Part shown: in pieces, positions 1 through 12,000 of the stretch
Numbering within the stretch: position 1 is the stretch's first letter
Layout of the letters: each line of letters opens with the position of its first letter
Source: JBOFGK01 sp051649085
Lineage (GTDB): Bacteria; Bacillota_I; Bacilli_A; UBA3375
Assembly (NCBI GenBank): GCA_051649085.1
Contig: JBOFGK010000044.1
Location: 19,965-83,964, forward strand
Direction of reading: 5' to 3'
DNA: 64,000 bases
Program-made: the position numbers and the translations under genes
Notes under the pieces: generated by a model
Database searches by the model: none
The model's input: the letters and a program-made list of their open reading frames with translations, nothing else
What the model was told of the DNA's origin: nothing

Positions 1-3000
1 AATGATAGACCAATTATTGATCAATCGAAGGTTGGACCACATCTTGTGACGTTAACGGGGGCAGCGGATAGTGAAATTGCAACAACCAAAGTTCTAGTTA
101 TTTTCAAAGATGAGACAACAAGTATTCCAGATGAAACAGATCCAAAAGTAATGATTGATGTTAATGACTTTGAGGCAAATATTACAGACTTGCCATATAA
201 GGATGATGCAAATGGGACTGGTTCGGAAAAAGTAGTTACAAATTCGCAAGCGAAAGCTTGGAGTTTATCACTTGAAGAAATTAGTGTACTTGATGTAACA
301 ATTGATCCATCGACTAAATTATTGAAATCTGATTCAAGTTTTGAAGTTGGTGAAGATGTTCCGTTCAAAGCAAGTGCTAAAACGAGCGATAACATTGAAG
401 TAAGTAAAACTGCAAATGCAAAAGTTTTAGATGATCGTGATTTAGCTTTAGATGTTGAACAAATTTTAATCTATCGTTTAGATAAAAACCAAGCACCACC
501 AAATGGTAATGAAGCATTTAAGAAAGCAGCAATTAAAAGTTTTGCTCCAGCCAATGCAACAACTTCAACGGATTATGATACAGTAGTTACTGATAAATCA
601 AAAGTTGGAGTGTATCTTGTTAATACAAAGGCTGAGGTTACTAATAAGAAACAAGAAATTAGTAAACAAACAGTTGTTGTGATCGCAAATCAAAATAGTG
701 TGATTGATGAAACAGCTAAATTGATGATTGATGCCCAAAGTTATACAGAAAAAATGGCATCACTTCCATATCCGAGTGCAACAGGTGCAGCTTCGATTGT
801 TAGTGGATCAAATGCCAAAGCTTGGGATTTAACTAATGCTAATAGTTTAAATGTAAATGTGCCAACTGATACAAAACTTTTAGATCAAACAGCGGAATTT
901 ACAGATCCTTCAGAAACAGTTGACTTAACACTTAATGCGGAAAAAGATAATAAAAAAGTCGAAAAGGACATAACAGTTTCATTAGAAGATAATCGTCCGT
1001 TAAATTTAACCGTTGACCAAATTATTTTCTATCCACTAAATCAACTTCCTACATCTGTTGATGAATTTAAAGAAAATGTAAATGCAACATTAACACCAAC
1101 GCTTTCACCAGCCGGAACAATTTCAGTTCCAAATTTCAATGCACTTGAAAATAAGGTTGGAGCATATATTCTGACAGTTAAAGGTGAAGCGGCTGGACAT
1201 GATCCGGTTGAGAAAAAAGTTGCGGTTGGTGTTTATGATACGAATACTGGAACAAGTACTGAAAATAAATTAATGATTCAAGCGAATGATTACACACTTC
1301 AAATGACCGATTTACCAGCAAATGGAGCTTTCCAAATTAATGACAAACACGCAAATGCTAAAGCATGGGATTTAGATGTTAATTCTCCAACAGCTGGAAA
1401 ACTAATTACACCTACAATAAACGATAATAATTTCATGACCTGGACATCAGCAACTGGTGCGGCCGGAATTTATCCTAAACAAGAAATTAGTGCAAGTGTA
1501 GATGGAACAGAAGGTGGAAAACGTACGATTTCAAAAGAAGTGACAGCAACCCTTACAGACGATCGTACATTAGTTTATAATGTCGATGACTTTAAGCAAT
1601 ATCAAATTGGAAATCAACCAAGTGAAACGGATGTAATAACTGATTTAAACACAAGTTTAAAAATTGATGACATAGCTGTTTCAGCCGCTGATGTTAAATA
1701 TTCTATTACTAATTTCAGTGATATTAACTTTAACAATCCATCAGCAACAGTTGTTGAAGTTGTTGCAACATCAACAAAAACACCAGCAAACTTTACACAA
1801 CAAAAACAAAAAGCACTTATTTTAATAACTCGTTCGAAAGATGGTGGAGAGATTTCAACGGATCACCGTGTGATGATTGATGCACAAAACTTCGAAATTG
1901 AAAAAACAGTTTTACCGACAACAGCAGATGATGTAGTGATCCGCTCAAAAGCAATTGCATGGGATTTAACAGGATTCCAAGAACTTGAACCAGGTGTAAT
2001 TCCTCCATCAACAACCTTATTCCCAACACTTGAAAATAAAACTGCGGAAAATAATCAATTACTTGCAGCCACTCCACCAGCAAATGGAACGGATGTTAAA
2101 CAAAATCTAATCGCAACAATTGGGCAATCAAATGCAAAAATGACAGTTGATGGAACAGTAATCGAAAGTGTTTTTGCAATTAGTGCACCAACAACGTTAG
2201 TTTTAGATGTTGCTGATAGCAATTTTCCAACGACGGACGAAGCATTCCAAGCATTGATTGATCCATTAGCAACACTTAATGGTAAACCGGTTGCTAATGC
2301 TAATATAACTTCAAATTTCACTAATAAAGTTACGAAGAAAGTTGGAGCATATGTTGTTACTTTATCAGGAACATTAGATTCATTTAGTACCCAAAAACGT
2401 GTAATTGTTGCAGTTAAAGATAGTAATAGCGTAGTTGAAAATAATTCGATTTTACTTGTAGCAAACGATTATCCAGAACAACGTTCTAATTTACCATATC
2501 TTGAAGCAAATGCAGCAGGGCTTGTAACTTCTAAAGCTGGTGTCCATGCTTGGGATATTGCAAATGTCCCGGAAACTGGTGATGTTGCGTCTGAAATAAC
2601 GCCGGTTTATCCAAATTTAAGTGCCCTTACTACCGACAATAATGTTCAACCAAAAACAATTACGGTTAATGCTACGAGTGGAGAGCAAACGGCAACTAAA
2701 AATATTACAGTTAGTGTGATTGATAATATCCCTGTTTTAAACTCAGATCCAGTAGTTAGTTATAAAATTTCTGAGTTAACAGAGAAACCATCAAAAACAA
2801 AAATTCTTGCAGATTTGAAAGCTAAACTATTAGATGTAAATGGGACTGAACTTACAGAAAATACAGAAATCACAATTGATGAAGCAAGTTATCAGCAAAT
2901 TGTCATTACTAATCCGTCAGCAAATGTCATTCAAATTGAAGGAAGTTATAATGATGTTAATGCAACACCAATTAAAGCAATTGTCTTATTTACGGGTGAA

Positions 3001-6000
3001 AATCCAGGAATAGACTTAGAAAATAAATTATTTATTGATGCAAATGATTATAACATTTCAATCGATAATATTCCAGCAACAGCTGAAGAAATTATTGGCA
3101 GTAATTATGCAAATGTTCATGCATGGGATTTATCAATAACATCAACGAATGGACCAATTACAGAATTACCAACAACAAATATTTCGCTTGCGAACAACGC
3201 AATTATTGATGGAACTGCAACGGAAGCAAGTGAGCCTGTTCAAAATGAATTTACGGTTACAAAAGATCAAAAAGCAGCTTCAACGACAACACTTGGTACA
3301 GTTACAGAAACTGAAAAGCTAGTAATTAGTGCAACTCCAATTATAAAACAACATGTAATTGCACAAGGTGATACACCATATACTGAACAAGAATTCTATG
3401 CGAAAGCTGGTGTTACGTTAGTCAAAAAAGGTGAAGATGTATTAGCAGAAAATTACACTAATATTAGTTCAAACAGTTTTGCAACAATTGATCAAACACA
3501 GGTTGGTCCTCACGTAATTGATGTGACTGGAACAATTGAAAATGAAGATGGATCAACAGAAACTGCAACAACAAATGTACTAGTTTTAATGTATGGAGAT
3601 AATACAGTCTTTCCACCGGTTGGCCCAGATGAAAATAAATTAATGCTAGATATGCAAGACTATTTAGTTAATAAAACAGCTTTACCATATGTTGATAAAA
3701 CTGATCCAATACTAGTTAGTGCAGCTGAACAAATAGCAAGTGATGCCTCAGCGAAAGCTTGGGATTTATCACAAGTAAAACCAGATTCAAATATTCCAGA
3801 ACCAAAAGAAATTGCAGTGGAAATTGCTAATGATACAAAACTTATAACTGGACAGCAAACTGATTTCATCGATCAAGAGAAAGTTCCGTTTAAGGGGACA
3901 GCAACAGCAAATGGAATATCAGTCAATGCAACTAGAAATGCAACAGTTAGTGATAATGTAGCTAATTTAGAAATTGATAGTTTAATTATTTATAATGTAG
4001 ATAAATCTGAAAAAGTACCAAATGCTGATGCAGCCTTCCTTGAAGATGTAAATGCTGTTCTTTCACCAGCTGGTCCAGAAAATACGCTAGTAACAAATTT
4101 AACAACAGTATATCCTGATGCTATTTCACGTGAGACAATTGGAGTTAAACGTGTAACAGTTACAGGTACAGTACCGAATCAACTACCAACATCAAAAAAT
4201 GTTGTCGTTGCAGTTGTTGATAACAATACAATTGTTGATGAAAAAAACAAATTGATGATTCATGCAGTTGACTACGAAGAAAATTACACAAAATTACCAT
4301 ACTTAACAGTTGAAGGTAATCTTACTGCAGCGAAGTCAAAAATTAAAACGAGCTCATCAGCTCAAGCATGGGATCTAAATAATGCAAGTACATTAGAGGT
4401 GAAAATTCCCGATAGTACGAATGTAATTACTGGAGCAAATGGATTTGATATTACAACACCGGAAACAGTAAAATTAAGTGCAGCACGAGTTCTTGCCCCT
4501 ACAACAAAAGTAGAAAAAACAATTAATGTAACAATAAACGATGATCGTATTTTAGAACTTACAGCAGATGAGTTAATTACTTATGCAAAAGGGACAATTC
4601 CAACAACTGATCAAGAATTCTTAACAAATGTTAATGCAGTTGCAACACCTGCAGAAGCGACAGTTGAAAGTGATGTACTTAAAAAAGTAATTAATGAAGT
4701 AGGTGCTTATGAAGTAACTGTTACAGCAAAATTAGCTGGTAAAGCTGATGTAACGAAAAAAGTAATAGTCGCTGTAACAGACGAGGACGTAATTGTTGAT
4801 AAAAATCAGAAATTAATGTTAAGTGCTCACGACTTTACAATTGATACAGCAAGTATGCCAGAACTTGATCGAGGAGAAAAACTTAGTGAAGCTCGTGCTT
4901 GGGATCTATCGCTTGAGTCGTTTGGACCAATTAGAGTTATTATGGATGATAACTTTATAGACGATGAAATAGTTCAAGTACCAACGCCAAATCCAACTTC
5001 AATAACAATTGGTGCATTAGCAGCAGGTCATCGTACAATTGTTAAAGATGTTTTGGCAACAGTTACGGATAGTCGTACACTTGCACTAACATCAGATGGT
5101 TATGCCGAGTTTGAAGTCGGAGCTGCACCAACGGAGCAAAAAATTATTGAAGAACTTGCAGCGGAAGTTAAACTTAATGACTCAGTAGTCGAAGATGCTC
5201 AAGTTGAAATTACTAATTTTGAAACTTCGACAGCAAATATTGACTTCACAAAACCATCGGCAACAGTTGTTGAATTAACAGTAAATCATCTTGGACTAAG
5301 CGCAAATACAAGAGCGATTGTTGTTGTAAAAGGTGCAAAAACTAATGTGTCTCAAAATCATAAAGTAATGGTTGATGCCAGTGCGTTTGAAATTTCACAA
5401 GATTCATTACCAACAACCGCTCAAAAAATTATTCAAACTGATGGTCTTTACGCGAAAGCCAAAGCATGGGATTTAACGATTACAACAACACTTGGACCAA
5501 TTACAGCAACACTTAACCCAATTTTAACTGAGACAAATAATCCTCTTTTAACTACTCCAAAACCTGAACCTGATGCTTATCCACAAGAGATAACAGCAAC
5601 ACTAGATAATGATACTGCTAAAACAACAGTAGATGCGACGGTTGTTGCCGGAAAAATACTTGAAATTAGAGCAGAGAAATTAGTTGTAGTTGAAAAAGAC
5701 AAATTACCACAAACAGATGAAGACTTCTTAAAACTTGCCAATCCAATTTTGAGTTATGATGGAAAACCAACTGCAAATGGTCAATTTAGTTCAACCTATA
5801 AGTTAGACACAATTACAGGTGTTGGTGCATATTTAATTAATGTAACGGGTCAAAAAGATGGGAAAACTGCATCGACAAATGTCGTACTTGCAGTAACTGA
5901 TTCAGATACAATTGTTGATCCAGAAGCTAATTTAATGATTTATGCAAAAGATTATTCAGAAGATCGTTCTAATCTACCATACGTGGAAACAAATGCTGCA

Positions 6001-9000
6001 ACAACAGTTACTAGTAAAGCAAATGTTAGAGCATGGGATTTAGAAACAGCAACAGCAATTACAAATATAGGTTATCCGGATTTAACGCCTGTAACAACAG
6101 GAACATTTAGTGGCGAGAACATTAAAAAGGTTGTAAAAGCAACAGCATCAAAAGGTATAAATACAGTTGAAAAGAATATTACAGTTTCGGTTAACGATAA
6201 TGTTCCAGTGTTATCAGGACAACGAGTAGTTACATATAAAGTGGCTGATTTAAGTAAAAATCCACTTACAACGTCACAAATAATGAGCGATGCAAAAATG
6301 GAGCTTAAAGTTGGAAATACTTTAATTGAAAATCCAATTACGAATAATAATATTGAGATTTCTCAAACTCAATTTGATTTAATCGATCAGTCACAATCAT
6401 CAGCAACAGTTGTTGAAGTAACTGGTAAAGTCGGTGAAATTCCTTCAAATACTCATAAAGTTGTTGTTTTAATTACAAACAACACGCCAGGAATTGATCA
6501 AGATCAAACGCTTGCAATTGATGCCAATGACTATAACATTTCAATTGATTATGTTCCAACAGTAACAAAAACAGAACTTATTGAGGATTATGCTCAAGTT
6601 CGTGCTTGGAATATCGCGGATACATCAACAATTGGAGTCATAAAACCGTTGCCGACATCTGACATTGTATTAACGGACAATAGCATTTCAGAGCATACTG
6701 CAGCTGAAGGTGATGAAGTAAACAATGACTTTAGTGTTTCGAAAGATTCGAAAACAGCAACAGTAACTCGTGTGGGAACAGTAAGTGCAACTGAAAAACT
6801 AGTAATTAATGCAGATCATTTCATTAAATATCCAGTTCAAGCAGTTGGTGCAGACAAAGTTACAGCAGAACAATTCTATGCAAATATTAACTTAGCACTG
6901 ACTAAAAAAGGGCAAAGTGTTCTTGCAAGTGACTATTCAAATATTACTTCAAGTTTCGACAGTATTGATCAAACCGTTGTTAAACCAACAGTTGTGCCGA
7001 TTACCGGAAGCTACAGTGATGTTGAAAGTAAAGAAACTGAAACAGCCGCTACTTATGCATTAGTCGTATTCTACGATAGTACAACAACAATTCCAGATGG
7101 TGACAATTCGATGATTGACATTAAAGATTATGATGTTTTACAAACTAAATTACCATATGTAGTAGCTGAAGATGGAACAACTGCAAGTGAGCAAATTGCA
7201 ATTGATGCAACAGCTACAGCTTGGGATTTAACAGATCGAGAAAATCCAATTGCAATTCCAGTTGAAATTGATCCAGAAACAAAATTAATTACTGGAAAGC
7301 AAACCGAATTTGCAAGTGCTGAAAAAGTACCATTCACAGGAACCGCAACATTAGCAAGTAATGAATCTATTTCAAAAACAGCTAATGCAACAGTAATTGA
7401 TGATCGTGATGTTATCCTTAATGTTGATCAGTTAGAAATATATAATGTAAATGAAGTACCAGATAGTAAACAATTCTTAGATGATGTACATGCAGAACTT
7501 TCACCAGACGGGAAAATTACAACGGACTTTGATCAAGTGTTTACCGAAGTAGATGGAGTTGATCCAAAAACTCAAGTTGGAGTGCATGTTGTAAAAGTAT
7601 CAGGTGAGGTGGCCAATAAACCGAAAATTACGAAGAAAGTAATTGTTGCAGTTCGTGATAATGACACAAATGTTGATGAAACTAATAAACTGATGATTTA
7701 TGGTCAAGATTATCATGAAGAAATGGTCAATGTACCTTATATGGAAAATGGTCCAACAATCATCAAAGGTAAAGCAACAGCTCGTGCTTGGGATTTAACA
7801 ACTGGAAATAGTCTAAGCGTAAATGTTGGCAATAATAAATTACTTGATCCAAATGCAATATTTGCATTAAACGAATCAATTGATGTAACACTTAGTGCGA
7901 AACGCTTATTATCAAATAAAGAAGTTTCTACAAATATTGCCGTTACAATTGATGATAGTCGTCCATTAAGTTTAACTGCCAAAGACTTAGTTATTTATCA
8001 TACAGGTCAATTACCAGCCGATGATGCAGCCTTCTTAACTGATGCTGAGGCTAATATTTTCCCTGGTGGAACAATTACCGTTGATAAACTTTCAAATATT
8101 GTTGACGCAGTCGGTGTGTATAAAGTCAAATTAACGGGAACGCAAGGAGCCAAAGAGCCAGTAGAACAAGATGTGATAGTTGCAGTTTATGATGAACTAA
8201 CATCAATTTTCGAAAATCAAAAACTGATGATTCGTGCACATGACTTTACAGATAAGATAAAGAATTTACCAATGTCTGATCGTGGGCTTGATGCAACTGA
8301 CGCAGAAGCTTGGGATTTAAGTCCATCATCATTTGGTCTACTTACACCAACAGTGCTTGACAATCAACTTGATGATGAAAATGCTCAACAAACAGTAAAA
8401 CCAAATACAAAGTATGCGGTGAATGTTGCAGCTTATACAAAAGATCGTCGTGTTGCACAAAAAGAAGTTAAAGCTACATTTACCGAAGATCGAAAACTTA
8501 CCTTAACATCTGATAGATATATTGAGTACAAAGTAAATGATAAAATTGATCCAGCAGAAATGCTTAACACACTTAATGCCGAAGCAAAATTTGGTGATCA
8601 AGTAATCGATGATTCATACATTAATACAGAAGATTTAGGTTTTGTGAAAACTGATAAACCGGGTGCAGCTGTAATTCAAATTGAAGCTAAATACAATAAT
8701 TTACAATCTGAAGGAATAAACATTTTAATTGTAATTAAAGGTCCGAATACGATTGTTGATAATGAACATAAAGTGTTGATTGATGCATCTGATTTCAGTG
8801 TTACAAAAGCAGAACTAGTAGCCGGATTTACAGAAAGTCAAGCCGTAAAAAAAGCAAATGCAAGTGCATGGGATTTATCGAATACATTAACGGTTGGTCC
8901 AATCACAAACAGCTTACAAGTAAAAGTTACAACAAAAGATAATGAATTGTTTAATCCAAATAATACACTAATTGATGGTGATAAAGTTAATACGGACTTT
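1..9000 (+). repeat. Six-module higher-order repeat inside the giant surface gene (period about 3.4-3.55 kb)
   Basis: Modules recur in a fixed order of six types. Module 1 resembles 7 and 13 (NDF/QDY/KDY...LPY with an insert before AKAW). Module 2 resembles 8 and 14; 3 resembles 9 and 15 (SLESFGPI, SPSSFGLL); 4 resembles 10 and 16 (HxVMIDA, LPTTA); 5 resembles 11 (RSNLPY); 6 resembles 12 (DANDYNISID). Distances between equivalent tryptophan codons are 3501, 3546, 3534, 3507, 3483 and 3483 bp for the first period and 3462, 3420, 3411 and 3402 bp for the second. The first bases of the window match the end of a type-6 module, so the array continues upstream. The third period breaks down after module 16. 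Confidence 0.8.
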
Positions 9001-12000
9001 TATGCAGAAGTTGAATCTAATGATAAACCAATTCGTGCGACTTCAAAAAGAGTCGGAACAGTAGTCGATAAACGAGCAATTAGATTAACTGGAGCACAAT
9101 TTATGCGTTATGATGTTGGTTCTAAAGTAACAGAAGCTGACTTTATTAAAGCAATTAATGCTAAATTAAATGTTGATAAAGTTGATGTTACAGATGGTGA
9201 AATAAGTGCACCGACATTTACAAACATTGACTTTAGTCAAGTTGATGCATATGTTGTTCAAGTAACAGGAACGTATCAAGGACTAATTGCTAAGCCATTA
9301 CCGGTAATTGTCGCAGTTACAGATATAAATACAGCGATTGATCCAATCGATCCAGGATTCCCTGGTGGACCAACTGATCCAGAGGGTCCAGGATTACCGC
9401 CATCAGTACCAAGAGCAATGGTTCGTGCAGAAGACTTTGAGTATGATGTAAGAGAATTACTAGGAACGCAGGATGTAGTTATTGACAAAGCAAATGCTCA
9501 AGCTTGGGACTTCACAACTGCATTTGAAACTGGAACGATTAATAAAATTAAACCAGAGGTTGTAGAAACAGGAAATGATTTATTTGATCCAAATAATACA
9601 CTTGAAGCAAAAGATACAGTACCAACAACATTTAATGCAAACATTGAAGTAGCGGGTGAAAAAGAAGTTGCAATTTCTACAAAAGCACTTGCAACAATGA
9701 TTGATACAAGAGATGCAGTGCTGACTTCTAAGGACTTAATAATTTATGACAAAGGAAAAGTTCCAACTAGTGAAGCCGTCTTCATGACTGAGATTAATGC
9801 AAAATTAACGCCAGCTGGAACAATCAAATCAGACTTTAAACAAAAAGTAAATGATGAAATTGGTGCATATACAGTTACATTAACAGGAAAAACATATGCC
9901 GGTAAAACCGCGACTAAAAAAGTGGTTGTTGCAGTCAAAGATGGTGATGTCTTCATTCCAGAAGGAAACCGTTTAATGATTTATGGGGTTGACTTCACAC
10001 AAGATGCAAAAGAATTACCAATTGATGATAATGGACTTGTAAAATCTAAAGCAAAAGCATGGGATTTAAGTATAACAGCAGAAAACCGTGAACTAACGCC
10101 AATTATTATTAAAAATCAATTAAGTGCAAATCCACCAACATTATTCGCAAAAGATACAGTTGATGTTCGTATTACAGCATCAACAGGAACAGTAACAAAA
10201 GAAAAAATTGTCAAAGCAACAATTACTGATAGCCGAAAAGGTGAGTTAATTACTGCAACAAATGCAGTGTATCACAAAAATGAGCTAGAAAATGCGAAAA
10301 AATCTTTCCTGACTGATATAAGCGCACATGTTATGTTAGATGGAAAAACATTAGATTCAAATGCGGATATAATTTCTAATTTTGATCAAGTTGTTCAACC
10401 GCTAATCGGAACATATAAAGTAAAAGTAAGTGCAACGACATCTGGTGGACAACCGACAAATGATACAGAAGTGGTTGTACTTGTAAAAGGTGATGATACA
10501 GTCATAACGCCAGAAACAACGTATGCGATTGATGCTCATGACTTTGTGGTTGATCGTCGATTATTACCAGGAGCTGCTGAAGCTGGAATAAAAGTTGCAG
10601 ATGCTCGTGCATGGAATTTACAAACTGGTGATGAAATCCCTGTCTTTGTCGAACAATCAGATATTGATACAGAAGGAGACTTTAATTCAACACTTGGAGC
10701 TCATCCAGTAGTCTTTGGAGCAGATGATAACAAAGCAATACCAATTACAACAAACGTAAATGCCAATGTAATTAGTACAACTCCACCAAAAATTAGTTCA
10801 AAAGACATAATTGTTTTTGATAAAGAAAAGAATGAAGTACCCGCAGATCAAGCAAGCTTCTTCAAAGCAATTGATGCGAAAATAGTTGTTGACAATAAAC
10901 CAGTATCAGGTAAATTAGAAAGTAACTACGTAGAACAAATTAAAAATGAGGTTGGAGCATACTTTATTACAATTACGGGTGAGACAGATGAAGCTGTTAA
11001 AGCACCAGACAAACATGTGATTGTGTTTGTAAAAGATAAAAATACAATTGAAACTACAAATGAATTATTGTATGCACATTCGTTTAAAGTTGATCTAAAA
11101 GATGTGGAAACTTTAACTGATCCAAAAGTAATTAAATTAGCGAATGCAGTTGCTTGGGATAAGAAAACAGGTTTAACACTTGAAGTTACTCCAGATTATT
11201 CAAAAGTTGAAAGTAAGGCAGGACCATATCCAGTAAACTTTAAAACAGCTAAAGGTGCAAGTCGAGATGTAACAGCAAGTGTAATTGATGAACAAACAGA
11301 AATAAATCCAAAAGAAGCAATTCATGCAATTGATTTTGAAGTAGATATTAAAGATGTACCTAAACTTGATCAAAATGTTGAAAAACTTGCAGATGCTTAC
11401 GCTTGGGAATTAGAAACTGGAAAAGACTTAGCACTTACACATGATATTTCAAAAGTAGAAGCAAAATTAGGAACATATCCAGTAAGCTTTAAAACCGCAA
11501 ATGGCTTAGAAAAAGTTGTAATGGCTACAGTTAAAAATAAAAATGTTGATATTGAAGGTGACACAGCAATTCATGGAATTAACTTTACAATATCGATTGA
11601 TCAAGTTCAAGCTGGTCTAACGCAAAGCGATGTTTTAACTAAAACAGAAGCATTTGCATGGTCAACAGCTGACGGACATGAACTTAAAGTGACAACAGAT
11701 CCAACAACAATTAAACCAGTTATTGGACCATATCCAGTAATCCTAATTGCCGAAACTGGTGTGAGTAAAACAGTAATTGCTTCAGTAGTTAATGATGAAG
11801 TAATCCAAACTGATCAAGAGGCAATTTATGGTCAAGACTTTATTATTCAAAGTTCAGAAGTTAAAGATCAAACTGATCAAACAATTGTTGATCGAGCTCA
11901 CGCAATTGCTTGGAATAAAGAAACTGGAGAACTTTTAGAAATGGTTGTTTCACGACAAGGACTTAAAGCAAAACCAGGACCATATCCAATCAAATTTGCA

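Noticed and set aside
1817..9956. Several minus-strand open frames of 69-88 codons inside the giant gene
   Set aside because: They mirror the repeat codons on the other strand, recur at equivalent module positions and lack ribosome sites.
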